A DNA stretch of 64,000 nt from an uncultured Eubacteriales bacterium (GCA_934432675.1 CAKRYT010000004.1:110816-174815), one strand, 5' to 3'; positions 51,073 to 59,564 are shown, numbered from the stretch's first letter. Program-made: numbers and translations. Notes: generated by a model from the letters alone, not told the origin.

Positions 51073-51820
51073 CGGAAGTGCAAAATCAGGCAGGAATATA
51101 GTTGTAAAGCGTGCTTTCCAGTGCAATTCGGTACATTGCGTACCGATCTTGCAGCGTGCGGTTGCCGCGGAGAAGATCGAATGGATGCCCGCCAAGTCGG
51201 GCATCATCGCAATATATACGAATTATTTATGCAATCCCGTATTCCCTCCTCTTTCCGAATCCCTCCCGCAAGCACGCTTTTACGGCTTGTCAAGTAGGAA
51301 AAATGATAGAAATACCTAGAATTCGTCGAGGAAAGTTGCTGACATTGCAAATTGTCAGATTGTCAGTAACTTTACCGCCGATTTCCGCCTGAAAATGCAA
51401 AAAAAGCAAAGATTTGTCGAATAATCGGGACAAGCAACAAGTTACTGACAATGCTGTTTGTCAGTAAGTCAGTAACTCATCGCATTGTGCAGTTTTCACA
51501 AACTTTTGGAATTGACATAAAAACAGCGGTAAATCTTCATTTTCCTATCTATGCACCGAGCGTTGCATATCCTTGTTTTTGAGTTCGTATTTTATGCGAA
51601 TTCAAAGCGGCAATTTTCGCAAGCGTTCCGGGGCGTTGGTTGCCCCCTCCGCCCCTCGCCTCCTCCGTATGCTTTCCTTTTACGGCAGTCTTCCGCTGCC
51701 GCGCTTCCGACCGGCTTTCCGTATCCTTCGATGGTCGTTTGACAATTGTAAAGCGTACTTTCCTTAATTTTGGCATATGAAACAGTTTATCACCCGACCG
51801 CCCTGCCTTTTATAAAACGA
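51073..51820. other. 748-base intergenic region with repeats, no clear gene
   Basis: TTGTAAAGCGTGCTTTCC at about 51104 recurs with one change near 51745. AAAGCGTGCTT also has an inverted partner AAGCACGCTTT near 51270. Between 51330 and 51480 the word TTGTCAGTAACT or its complement recurs several times. Small open frames here (for example 51549-51776 on the minus strand) lack Shine-Dalgarno sequences and recognisable motifs. A decayed mobile element or RNA gene is possible. Confidence 0.5.
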
Positions 51821-51857
51821 ACGTCGCGCGGTGCCCGAAACAGGCACCGCGCGACGT
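51821..51857 (-). terminator. Terminator of hisS-mrnC
   Basis: ACGTCGCGCGGTGCC and GGCACCGCGCGACGT form a 15-bp stem; the minus strand continues TCGTTTTAT. Confidence 0.9.
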
Positions 51858-51879
51858 ATGACAGGTAATGACAGGATAT

Positions 51880-52332
51880 TTACCGACAGGCTTCGAAGCC
51901 GGCAAGGAGCAGATCACGTAGGCGTTCCTCGTCACCGAGGTAATCGAGCATGCCGAGCACCGCCTCGTACCCGGTCGCCGTGCGATACGTCTCCCCGCTG
52001 ACATTTCTCGGTCGGTTGATGTGCGAGAGATTGAAAGCGCGGCGGAACACGTCCGCCTCCCCCTCGGTCAGTCGGCCTCTCACCGCGAGATACGCGCGTT
52101 CCTGCATGGGTGCGGTCACAAAGCGGAGTGCCTCGCGGTTGAGGTCCTTGGCGTGCGAGATCCCCTGCCCGACCAATTCGCGCCTGACAAACCGCGTGTG
52201 TACCGCATCCCCGAGAAAAGCGAGTGCGGCGACCGACGGCAGCGTGCGGGGACAAGAGACGGCGGCTTTTTTTGCGTTATCCGCACTGCCACCCCGGGTG
52301 GGGATCTCCGCCTTATGCGGGGCGTCCGTCAT
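51880..52332 (-). CDS. mrnC: Mini-ribonuclease 3 (MrnC)
   Basis: A 150-residue RNase III-fold enzyme without a dsRNA-binding domain; in Bacillus it matures 23S rRNA ends. Signatures: LAFLGDAVHTRFVRRELV (about residues 38-55; catalytic D) and TATGYEAVLGMLDYLGDEERL (catalytic E in YEAVLG). The ATG overlaps the hisS stop by 4 nt (ATGA). Length is normal. Confidence 0.94.
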   Translation of the reverse strand: MTDAPHKAEIPTRGGSADNAKKAAVSCPRTLPSVAALAFLGDAVHTRFVRRELVGQGISHAKDLNREALRFVTAPMQERAYLAVRGRLTEGEADVFRRAFNLSHINRPRNVSGETYRTATGYEAVLGMLDYLGDEERLRDLLLAGFEACR

Positions 52333-53570
52333 TTCGTGAGTTCCTTCACGGTGACGCCCTCGGCGGTCACCTCGGCGATCGCGTCGAAACCGTATGCCTC
52401 GCAGCGAGCGATGAGTTTTCCGACCTTGCCGCTCTTTTCGATCAGGCTGACGTCTGCCGTCCCGCGCATCTCCTCCGCCGCACGTGCGGCGGCGACCAAC
52501 TGGTCGGGATAGTACAGCATCGCGATGCGGCGGCGGGTGGTCGGGGGTGTGAAACCACGGTCGGCAAGGATCGCGCAAATGCGCTCAAACCCGATGGAGA
52601 AACCGACGGCGGGCACTTCCTCCCCGAGAAATTTACCGATGAGGCGGTCGTATCGGCCGCCCCCCGCGATGGCACCGCGGAATTCCTCGGAGCGCACCTC
52701 GAACACGGGGCCGGTATAGTATCCCTGCCCGCGGATCAGCGTGATGTCAAACACGAGCGGAACCGTACCGTCGGTGATGGCGGCAACGCTCTCGGTGATG
52801 AAACGCAGACGCTCGGCGGGGGCGGGATCGTCCAGATAGGCAGCCGCCTTTTCGAGAGAGACGGTGCCGTCCGCCATGAGTGCGGCGATCCCCCCGACGA
52901 CCTCGGGGGCCAGCCCCTTGGCGGTGAGTTCCGCCGTCACGCCGTCAAGCCCGATTTTGTCTAGCTTGTCCAGCGAAATGCAGACGCTGTCGCGCATCTC
53001 GTCCGGCACCCCGATCTTGCGCAGTACCCCCGTGAGCAGGGCGCGGTCGTTGATATGGATGGTGAAACGGTCCATCCCGATGGCGCGCAGTGCCTTTGCC
53101 GTCGTACAGATGAGGTCCACCTCGCAGGTGGGCGATGACGAGCCGAGAATGTCGATATCGCACTGCACGAACTCGCGCAGTCTGCCCTTCTGCGGCCGCT
53201 CGGCACGCCATACGCGGTCGGTCTGGATACATTTTGCCGGCGTAAACAGATTTTGCCGGTTGCAGGCATAGTAGCGGGAGAGCGGAAGCGTCAGATCGTA
53301 CCGCAACCCCATATCGGAGAGTGCCTTTTCGTCCCCGCCGTCGAGTGCCGCCGCGAGTTTTTCCCCGCGTTTGAGCACCTTGAAGATGAGGTTCAGGTTG
53401 TCCCCGCCCTCGCTTTTATCGATATTCTCGGCATCCTCCAAAGCGGGGGTGCTGATGCGTTCATACCCCGCGGCACGGTAGACCCCGAGGATGGTTGTCT
53501 GTAAATAGTCGCGCAGGGCTACCTGCCGCGGCAGATAGTCGCACATCCCTTTGAGAGGTTGGATTTTCAT
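52329..53570 (-). CDS. hisS: Histidyl-tRNA synthetase
   Basis: A 413-residue class II synthetase. Motif 1, motif 2 (RVWRAERPQKGRLREFVQCDIDILG) and the His-specific GQGYYTGPVFEV and GGGRYDRLIGKF (motif 3 region) segments are present, followed by the anticodon-binding domain (IAMLYYPDQLVAAARAAEEMRG). AGGTGAC lies before ATG 53570. It forms an operon with mrnC from a consensus promoter. The start of the longer frame (MKYGRGDT) has no Shine-Dalgarno sequence. Confidence 0.97.
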   Translation of the reverse strand: MKIQPLKGMCDYLPRQVALRDYLQTTILGVYRAAGYERISTPALEDAENIDKSEGGDNLNLIFKVLKRGEKLAAALDGGDEKALSDMGLRYDLTLPLSRYYACNRQNLFTPAKCIQTDRVWRAERPQKGRLREFVQCDIDILGSSSPTCEVDLICTTAKALRAIGMDRFTIHINDRALLTGVLRKIGVPDEMRDSVCISLDKLDKIGLDGVTAELTAKGLAPEVVGGIAALMADGTVSLEKAAAYLDDPAPAERLRFITESVAAITDGTVPLVFDITLIRGQGYYTGPVFEVRSEEFRGAIAGGGRYDRLIGKFLGEEVPAVGFSIGFERICAILADRGFTPPTTRRRIAMLYYPDQLVAAARAAEEMRGTADVSLIEKSGKVGKLIARCEAYGFDAIAEVTAEGVTVKELTK

Positions 53571-53602
53571 AGTGTCACCTCGCCCGTATTTCATTCCCCT
53601 TC

Positions 53603-53631
53603 ATTGTACCAGTCCTCCCCCGGGTTGTCAA
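53603..53631 (-). promoter_or_regulatory. hisS promoter
   Basis: The minus strand reads TTGACA (53631-53626), 17 nt, TACAAT (53608-53603). It abuts the terminator of the upstream operon. Confidence 0.85.
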
Positions 53632-53668
53632 GAAAAACAGGCGGGCACCGCTCCGGGTGCCCGCCTGT
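53632..53668 (-). terminator. Terminator of the ktrB-ktrA operon
   Basis: ACAGGCGGGCACC and GGTGCCCGCCTGT form a 13-bp stem, followed by TTTTTC on the minus strand. Confidence 0.9.
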
Positions 53669-53723
53669 TCCGACGTATCGTCATCGTGTCCGCGGGGCGT
53701 TGCCCGACTCTTTCCCGGACACG

Positions 53724-54191
53724 TCACATGCGCGTGACGGTCACCGAGAACGCCGCGCTCTCCGCCGCGGCGCGCACGGATACGATCCCCGAGATCCCCG
53801 AGAGGATGATGTGCTGCTCCTCGCCGATCGGAATATCGCGGACGATGGCGTCCTGGGTGCAGACATACAACCGCAGATTACCCGCCGTGCGCGAAGAGGT
53901 AACGGTGAGAGTATAGGTATTTTCCTCCTCGGCAGTGAAGGAATCCAGCACCTCTATTCCCGACATCTTCTCGACCTTGAAGGTGATGACACCCGCATCG
54001 CGATCATTTGATCGCTTTGCCCCCTGCTTGATGACCTGTGGCATCGGATCCAGCAGGTCTTCCTCGGTCAGGGCGGTGAGAGAGGTGTCCTCGGCACCGT
54101 TTTCGTCCCGGATTTGCAGAATAGACGCGTCACACGCACACATGGCGGCAAGCACCAGGAGCAGCACCGCACACAGTAACCGTTTTTTCAT
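53724..54191 (-). CDS. Small lipoprotein of unknown function
   Basis: A 155-residue exported protein. The signal peptide MKKRLLCAVLLLVLAAMCACDAS holds a lipobox-like AMCAC. The mature part is acidic, then beta-rich (TYTLTVTSSRTAGNLRLYVCTQDAIVRDIP). The start was set at ATG 54191, which overlaps the TGA of the previous gene by one base. It is the last gene after ktrB-ktrA; a function in potassium transport is possible only by location. Confidence 0.72.
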   Translation of the reverse strand: MKKRLLCAVLLLVLAAMCACDASILQIRDENGAEDTSLTALTEEDLLDPMPQVIKQGAKRSNDRDAGVITFKVEKMSGIEVLDSFTAEEENTYTLTVTSSRTAGNLRLYVCTQDAIVRDIPIGEEQHIILSGISGIVSVRAAAESAAFSVTVTRM

Positions 54192-54502
54192 CAATACGTT
54201 TCCTTTCGATCCGGAAAGTCCGGCGGCGTCGGCGATGCCGCCCGCACCGTCGACGAGTCCTGCCGCGCGGCACAGTCCGGGCACCGCCCGAGCGTATCCA
54301 GGGGCAGAGGCTTATACACCCGTTTCAGTTCCGCGAGGATGGCCCGACGCTCCGCGTCGTCGGCAAAGCCCTCCTCCTCGATGGACGGTTTGTAGCCCTC
54401 CGCGCCGCAGAGGACGCAGGTGCAGATAAACGTCTTGGCCCGCGGGTTCCAACTCTCGATATAGTGGGAACGCCCGCGTTTCGTCATTTTGCTGTGAGAC
54501 AT
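54191..54502 (-). CDS. Small Cys-rich (zinc-ribbon-like) protein
   Basis: A 103-residue basic protein. Two cysteine pairs (FICTCVLCGAEG and GRCPDCAARQ) suggest one zinc ribbon. I recognise no family. GGAGGAG lies 7 nt before the ATG. It sits 29 nt after ktrA and overlaps the lipoprotein gene by one base. Confidence 0.68.
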   Translation of the reverse strand: MSHSKMTKRGRSHYIESWNPRAKTFICTCVLCGAEGYKPSIEEEGFADDAERRAILAELKRVYKPLPLDTLGRCPDCAARQDSSTVRAASPTPPDFPDRKETY

Positions 54503-54531
54503 GACTTATCTCCTCCCGTCTCTCTGCACCT

Positions 54532-55182
54532 TTATCGCAGTTTGGCGATTTTTGAGGTCTGGACAATAACCACCAGCCGCATATCCGACGTCATTTCCAC
54601 CGTAGGATCGATGTTGATTTCCAGATGATCGGCACGACGGATTGCAATAACGTTGACCGCGTACTTTTTGCGCAGATTGAGTTCCACCAGGGTTTTGCCG
54701 ACCCATTCCGGTTTCACGTCAATCTCGATGACGGAAACGTCATTCGACAGTTCCATCACGTCCACGAAGCCGGAACTTAAAAGGTTTTTGGCGAGGCGCG
54801 TCCCGGACTCCACCTCGGGGAGGATTACCTTGTCCGCGCCGACGGCACTGAGGATTTTCCGGTGCATTTCGGAGGCGCATTTCGCCACCACGTTTCTCAC
54901 ACCGATTTCCTTGCAGAGCATGACCGTCAGCACGCTTGCTTCCAGATTGCCTGCCATTGCAACCACGACCGTGTCCATGTTGGCGACGCCGAGTTGTTTC
55001 AGGACCTCCCGACTGGTCACATCCGCGCATTTGCAGAGAGGTATATCGACGACGGCGGCGTTGACGATCGCCTCATCGGCATCGACCGCGAGCACGTCGG
55101 CTCCCCCCGCTACCAGTTCTTTTGCGACCGCATACCCGTATCTTCCGAGTCCGAACACCGCATAAGAATGCGTACTACTCAT
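54532..55182 (-). CDS. ktrA: KtrA/TrkA potassium uptake regulator
   Basis: A 216-residue cytoplasmic gating ring subunit. The RCK_N Rossmann domain begins YAVFGLGRYGYAVAKELVAGGADVLAVDAD (residues 7-36), and the RCK_C domain covers about 135-210 (VIEIDVKPEWVGKTLVELNLRKKY). It binds ATP/ADP and probably c-di-AMP in Gram-positive relatives, and controls the KtrB channel encoded 10 nt upstream. Confidence 0.94.
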   Translation of the reverse strand: MSSTHSYAVFGLGRYGYAVAKELVAGGADVLAVDADEAIVNAAVVDIPLCKCADVTSREVLKQLGVANMDTVVVAMAGNLEASVLTVMLCKEIGVRNVVAKCASEMHRKILSAVGADKVILPEVESGTRLAKNLLSSGFVDVMELSNDVSVIEIDVKPEWVGKTLVELNLRKKYAVNVIAIRRADHLEINIDPTVEMTSDMRLVVIVQTSKIAKLR

Positions 55183-55192
55183 GTTCTCTCCT

Positions 55193-56554
55193 TTATCCCA
55201 CGCTGATTTCTTCCGTGGGGTTCTTGATGGAATTGACGTTATCCCGCTTCAAGCGGAACACTGTCGCCAGGGAGATGGGACCGACCCTGCCGAAGTACAT
55301 TGCGGCAATGAGAATGATCTTTCCGGTGCCCCCCAGCGTCTGGGTGAGGCCCCTCGACAGACCGACGGTCGCCGTCGCGCTCACGGTCTCGTACAGAACA
55401 TCCAGTGCGGGGGCTTGGGTCACAGTTGCGAGCAGTACCGCTGCCAGGAAAGTGGTGGCAAAAGACGTGCTCAAAACAGCAACAGCCTTGTTCAGCACCT
55501 GTTTCGGCAAATTCCGGTGAAACAGGGACACCTCATTGCGGTTGCGGACGGCCGCATACGCCGTAGTGAACAGCACCGCAATCGTCACGGTTTTGACACC
55601 GCCCGCCGTACCGACGGGTGAGCCGCCGATAAACATCAGCAGCAGGCAGACCACCGATGCCGCTCCAGTCAGATTTTCCTGCGGCACGGTCGCGAAACCC
55701 GCCGTCCTTGTAGTAACGGATTGAAAAAGGGCGACCTGCACCTTATCGAATAAAGAGAGCGGAGCCAGTGTCAGCGGATTGCGGTATTCCAGCACGAGTA
55801 TGGCAACCGCACCGCCGAGAAGCAGTACCGTCGTGGACGCCAGTACGATTTTGCTATGCAGCGTCAGATGCCGGAAACATCGCCATTTTTCCGTACGGAA
55901 TATCCTGCATACACGGATGACATCCCACCAGACAATATACCCGATACCCCCGAGCACGATCAGGGTTTCCGTGACAAAATTCATCATGGGGTTCGTCGCG
56001 TAATCGCACAGACTGTTCTCCCCGATAATATCCATTCCGGCATTGCAGAAAGCCGAGACGGCATTGAAAACGGAGACCCAGATCCCCCGCGCGCCGAGGT
56101 CGGGGATCAGTACCGTCATGTAGAGGAGTGCCCCCGCCGCCTCAACCGAGAGGGTGCCGATAATGACCTTTTTGACAAACCGCACCACGCCGGAAAGCGT
56201 CGTCAGATTGAATGCGTCACTGATCAACAGCCGGTCCTGCAACCCGATTTTCCTGTGCAATACGATCATCAGCCCGGAGACGACTGTGATGACTCCGAGT
56301 CCGCCGATCTGGATGAGAAACAGAATGACCACCTGCCCGAATATACTCCACGCAGTAGCGGTCGGCAATGTCACGAGACCCGTGACACAGGTCGCGGTCG
56401 TGGCAGTGAACAATGCGTCGATGTACGACACCGCCACCCCGTCCCGGGCACTGATCGGCAGTGCCAACAACACACTCCCGCAAAGGATAGTCATCAGAAA
56501 ACTGATCATGATCACCTGCGTTGTCGATAATCCTGTCTTCTTTCTTCTCATCAT
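55193..56554 (-). CDS. ktrB: KtrB/TrkH potassium transporter
   Basis: A 453-residue inner-membrane K+ (or Na+-coupled K+) transporter. The four pore loops with their selectivity glycines are visible: TTATCVTGL, SAFCNAGMD, VTTRTAGFAT and SATATVGLSRG. About ten hydrophobic segments and KtrB-like length (shorter than TrkH) favour KtrB. The start is set at MMRRKK (56554); the open frame upstream is noncoding. ktrA follows by 10 nt. Confidence 0.95.
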   Translation of the reverse strand: MMRRKKTGLSTTQVIMISFLMTILCGSVLLALPISARDGVAVSYIDALFTATTATCVTGLVTLPTATAWSIFGQVVILFLIQIGGLGVITVVSGLMIVLHRKIGLQDRLLISDAFNLTTLSGVVRFVKKVIIGTLSVEAAGALLYMTVLIPDLGARGIWVSVFNAVSAFCNAGMDIIGENSLCDYATNPMMNFVTETLIVLGGIGYIVWWDVIRVCRIFRTEKWRCFRHLTLHSKIVLASTTVLLLGGAVAILVLEYRNPLTLAPLSLFDKVQVALFQSVTTRTAGFATVPQENLTGAASVVCLLLMFIGGSPVGTAGGVKTVTIAVLFTTAYAAVRNRNEVSLFHRNLPKQVLNKAVAVLSTSFATTFLAAVLLATVTQAPALDVLYETVSATATVGLSRGLTQTLGGTGKIILIAAMYFGRVGPISLATVFRLKRDNVNSIKNPTEEISVG

Positions 56555-56718
56555 ATCCGATCTCTTTTCGCACCGAAGCAAACTCTTTGCCACCATTCTA
56601 GCACAAATCCGACCGGATGGCAACATCACCCGAAAGCGGCATCACATAAGCCCGGTGCCGTGATCGGAACGGCGGGTACGGCACAGGTCAGAAACGGGGT
56701 GCCGCACACCCGAAACCG

Positions 56719-57594
56719 TCACACGTGACCCCCGCCCCTGCTTTGAATGTATGCGAGTATTTTCTCGCTCATATCCACGCCGGTGCAGGCAAACGTCGTT
56801 TTGAAATGCGGACTCGAATTGACCTCGCAGACGAGGGGTCTGTCATCCTCCCCGAACAGGACGTCGACACCGGCAAAATCCAGCCCGAGGACCCGACAGG
56901 CACGGACGGCGATCTCTTCTTGTGCACTCGTCGGCGTAAAAGACCTCATTTTGCCGCCGTTTGAAATATTGGAGCGGAAATCGTGATCGTTCCATCGGAA
57001 CATGGAGGCGACCACCTCGCCGCCGACAACGTTCACGCGGACGTCCCGACCGCGGCTCGTCGGGATGAATGCCTGCAAAAGGCACTCCTTGTACCCGATT
57101 TTTGCAAAGATTGCCTCGGCTTCTTTGAGGTCGTTTGCAAGATACACCTGCTGGCCGAAGGAGCCGTAAGCCTCCTTAATGACCACCGGCAAGCCCAGAA
57201 TCCCGATGGCTTTTTCCAGAAACGCGAAGTCGTTATATCCGACCCCCTCAAACGTTTTGGGGGCAATCACCGTTTTGGGGATCGCGACCTCCCCCTCCAA
57301 AGCGAGCGTCGTCAGAATTTTATTGTCGCATAACCGGATTGCCGACGCCGAGTTGAACACGGGGATGCCGAGGTGCTCCAATCGTTCGGCGAGGTACACG
57401 TCTTTATCCCAAAACAACACGAAATCGGGCAACTTAAACTGCGAAAAGCCGTCGTCCGTCGAACAGACCAGGGAATCGGTCGTTCTGACTTCGAGTTCCA
57501 TACACAACCTTTTCGCCGCCTGCTCAAAAAACCCGTACAGTTCCCGGAATTTTGCGGAGCCGACGAAGCTGTTGACTACCATCCAACCTTTCAT
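56719..57594 (-). CDS. RimK-like ATP-grasp ligase
   Basis: A 291-residue ATP-grasp enzyme, which would activate a carboxylate as acyl phosphate and join it to an amine or thiol. LPVVIKEAYGSFGQQVYLA is the ATP-binding strand-loop (about residues 141-160). FIPTSRGRDVRVNVVGGEVVASMFR and FAGVDVLFGEDDRPLVCEVNSSPHF contain the Mg2+/phosphate ligands (D, E, N). Similar enzymes add glutamates to ribosomal protein S6, F420 or peptide scaffolds. The ATG lies one base after the stop of the upstream membrane protein gene, so the two are translationally coupled. Confidence 0.9.
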   Translation of the reverse strand: MKGWMVVNSFVGSAKFRELYGFFEQAAKRLCMELEVRTTDSLVCSTDDGFSQFKLPDFVLFWDKDVYLAERLEHLGIPVFNSASAIRLCDNKILTTLALEGEVAIPKTVIAPKTFEGVGYNDFAFLEKAIGILGLPVVIKEAYGSFGQQVYLANDLKEAEAIFAKIGYKECLLQAFIPTSRGRDVRVNVVGGEVVASMFRWNDHDFRSNISNGGKMRSFTPTSAQEEIAVRACRVLGLDFAGVDVLFGEDDRPLVCEVNSSPHFKTTFACTGVDMSEKILAYIQSRGGGHV

Positions 57595-57595
57595 T

Positions 57596-58378
57596 TTACA
57601 CTCTCGAATTTCTCTTCGGCGACAGATGCAGACAGACGACAACGGGGATTAACAGCGCCGACAGTAAAACTTTTTTCCATATACTCGGGTCCTCAAACAG
57701 ATTGACCGAAAAGAGCGTCAGGAGGATCGGCACGATCTGCTCATTGATACTTTTTTTGAAGATAAACGAGGTGTCCCTGTCCACCTTTACGGCGGTATTG
57801 ATATGGTACAGCCCCGGTTTCTTGCGGATATGTGCGGGGATTCCTATGGCATAATTCAGCGTGGTGGGGAGATTCGCCTCCGAAAACGCTTTCCCATCGT
57901 CGGGTTCCGGCACGCGGCAACCGACCGACTTATCTTTATACCTGATGATCACTTTATCCATCTCGGTAACGCCGGGCAAGTTCATGTCGGATGATGACAT
58001 CCGTACGACGTCCGCGCCCTCGTCGCTCTCATAGGGCCTGCGGCAGAGCAGAGAGACCGTACTTTTCCCGATGGAAAAATCCGTGACAGCTTTCATCCCG
58101 CGTTTGTCTTTCCGGTCATACGAGTCCACGACCGGCACCATACACACCCGCGGCGCACACCGACCCGTGACGATCCCGAGGGCCCTTTGTTTCTTTGCGT
58201 ATTCCGGACCGCTTTTGAGAAAACGGTCGGACGTCGGGTACGCCTCGTTCAGAAGGGCGAGGTCTTTGGCGTTGCATTCCGGTACCTGACCGACGATTTC
58301 TTCCCGGTAGGCATCCGGGATGTGTATCGGCAGTTCCGGATTCAAAAAGTACCGTTTCTTTGATTTCAAACACTTCAT
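57596..58378 (-). CDS. Membrane-anchored protein of unknown function, partner of the ATP-grasp ligase
   Basis: A 260-residue protein I do not recognise. The soluble N-terminal 200 residues include ADVVRMSSSDMNLPGVTEMDKVIIRYKDKSVGCRV, which looks like a double-psi beta-barrel strand pattern. One or two hydrophobic segments near the C-terminus (PILLTLFSVNLF, KVLLSALLIPVVVCLHL) end in basic residues. ATG 58378 is fixed by the promoter, whose -10 lies only 19 nt upstream. The stop is one base from the ATP-grasp start. Confidence 0.7.
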   Translation of the reverse strand: MKCLKSKKRYFLNPELPIHIPDAYREEIVGQVPECNAKDLALLNEAYPTSDRFLKSGPEYAKKQRALGIVTGRCAPRVCMVPVVDSYDRKDKRGMKAVTDFSIGKSTVSLLCRRPYESDEGADVVRMSSSDMNLPGVTEMDKVIIRYKDKSVGCRVPEPDDGKAFSEANLPTTLNYAIGIPAHIRKKPGLYHINTAVKVDRDTSFIFKKSINEQIVPILLTLFSVNLFEDPSIWKKVLLSALLIPVVVCLHLSPKRNSRV

Positions 58379-58396
58379 ACGTATCAACTTACCTGC

Positions 58397-58425
58397 ATTA
58401 TAACATCCCGCCCCGAGTAGTGCAA
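58397..58425 (-). promoter_or_regulatory. Promoter of the unknown protein/ATP-grasp pair
   Basis: The minus strand reads TTGCAC (58425-58420), 17 nt, TATAAT (58402-58397). Confidence 0.8.
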
Positions 58426-58518
58426 GAGAAGCAAACGAATTCCTTTGGAATTTGAGAAACCACGCCGGCCGCCCGAGAGCGGACTTTGCCACCACGCAAC
58501 GACCCGGTCCCCAAAACA

Positions 58519-58549
58519 AAAAGCGAACGCAATTTTCATGCGTTCGCTT
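58519..58549 (-). terminator. Terminator after the tRNA-Ser scar
   Basis: AGCGAACGCA and TGCGTTCGCT hairpin, followed on the minus strand by TTTTTGTTTTG; it was the tRNA-Ser terminator. Confidence 0.88.
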
Positions 58550-58553
58550 ATGC

Positions 58554-58610
58554 TGGCGGAGGGTGTGGGGTTCGAACCCACGTGAGGTTGCCCTCAAACG
58601 GTTTTCAAGG
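58554..58610 (-). pseudogene. 3' fragment of tRNA-Ser (TGA), probable attachment-site scar
   Basis: From the encoded CCA the sequence reads back through acceptor CCCTCC, a T arm with TTCGAAC, a long variable arm and the anticodon TGA (58607-58605). It breaks off there: the expected CGG half of the anticodon stem, the D arm and the 5' acceptor are missing and are replaced by AT-rich sequence. This is the usual remnant left on the host side when an element integrates into the 3' part of a tRNA gene. Confidence 0.88.
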
Positions 58611-58983
58611 CACATCAACCTGTCGGAAATTAAGGAATTTTAGAAGACGATAACGGATGATAAAAGAAGCTGAAAGCCCAGTATTTATAAGGGTTTTCGG
58701 CTCTTTTTTGTTCGAACCTCAAAAAATCCTTACGCCATAAGGCATAGCGATTTCTAAAAATATTTCTAAAAAATTTTTAGAAATTCTTTTAGAAATGCAC
58801 CCCCGTTTGTGTGGTTCCTGTTTCCGCATTTGACGCGGTCGTTCCCTGTCACCGCACTTCACGGCGCAAATATTTCACCGCTGTAATCAAAGATAAGCGC
58901 TGTGATTTTATTTCTCTGTGCAAGGAGAGTTCCAACACTTCATGTTTGTTGAGATTATATTCCACCAATAACGGTATTATATT

Positions 58984-59075
58984 TTGCAGTATTGCGTTTA
59001 CAGCAATAATATATAAACGTTTTTTTAAAACAATCTTGACAAAATGTAATTTTTGCTGTATAATGGTTACAGCAA
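58984..59075. promoter_or_regulatory. Paired operators TTGCWGTA-N7-TACAGCAA
   Basis: Site 1 (58984-59006) has TTGCAGTA, 7 nt, TACAGCAA. Site 2 (59053-59075) has TTGCTGTA, 7 nt, TACAGCAA and covers the -10 of the rightward promoter. They are 69 bp apart. Confidence 0.72.
59036..59064 (+). promoter_or_regulatory. Consensus promoter into the island
   Basis: TTGACA (59036-59041), 17 nt, TATAAT (59059-59064), perfect consensus and directed toward the restriction-modification genes; site 2 overlaps the -10. Confidence 0.85.
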
Positions 59076-59147
59076 AGAAAAAACGTGCCAATTTGATAGA
59101 AATCAGCACGCTCGACGGCCTTCGCCATACTTGGTTACGGTAAATTA

Positions 59148-59176
59148 AGTATAGCACATTTTTTGAGATTTGTCAA
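59148..59176 (-). promoter_or_regulatory. Leftward promoter facing the operator region
   Basis: The minus strand reads TTGACA, 17 nt, TATACT. It points back toward the paired operators; I found no convincing gene for it to serve, so an antisense or small RNA is possible. Confidence 0.6.
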
Positions 59177-59220
59177 GAGCCATCTTATTTGCGAGTAAAA
59201 AAGAAAGGAGAAAGCAAAAG

Positions 59221-59508
59221 GTGGTGTATGTTGATAAGGTTCACTACACCAAGGATTCGTACGGTAACGAACTGTACATTTCTGAGGTTATGTGGACTAA
59301 CTCATTGTACGAAAATGCTTGTAAGCGTTGCAGTAAAGCGGATATGATTCGCTTTATAAATGCAAATCCGGGGCATGCTCATACAAAGTATGTTCGAGGC
59401 GGCAGATGGTGCGATGGTGAAGAAATCCACGTTGTCGATAACCGATATCTGAGAACGGACAATAACAATATCAAGGCAGACAATCTAGAAAATCTTCCCA
59501 GATATTAA
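59221..59508 (+). CDS. DUF3892-like small protein
   Basis: A 95-residue protein with the pattern CKRCSKADMIRFINANPGHAHTKYVRGGRWCDGEEIHVVDNRYLRTD, resembling DUF3892 proteins often found in defence and mobile regions. No ATG is near the expected start; a GTG at 59221 follows AAAGGAG by about 10 nt. It is the first gene after the island promoter. Confidence 0.68.
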   Translation: MVYVDKVHYTKDSYGNELYISEVMWTNSLYENACKRCSKADMIRFINANPGHAHTKYVRGGRWCDGEEIHVVDNRYLRTDNNNIKADNLENLPRY

Positions 59509-59564
59509 TTTAGGAGACGCGGGATTCTATCTTACCGCGTCTTATTTTATAAAAGAGGATGAAA

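Larger units (their letters stand above)
58611..59220. other. 610-base AT-rich left end of the island
   Basis: Contains a stem-loop (AGCTGAAAGCCC and GGGTTTTCGGCT, 58669-58704), inverted repeats of TTTCTAAAAA (58750-58797), two TTGCWGTA-N7-TACAGCAA operators and two promoters. No integrase gene remains here. Confidence 0.6.

Noticed and set aside
50881..51207. N-terminal extension of the anion permease (LLADVAELADASDLKSDG)
   Set aside because: This peptide is the translation of tRNA-Leu; the true start is ATG 50880.
57596..58618. 340-residue form of the unknown membrane protein
   Set aside because: The upstream part reads through the promoter and the tRNA-Ser scar; the promoter fixes the start at 58378.
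58849..59157. 102-codon minus-strand frame in the operator region
   Set aside because: It spans two operators and a promoter, lacks a Shine-Dalgarno sequence and shows no domain pattern.
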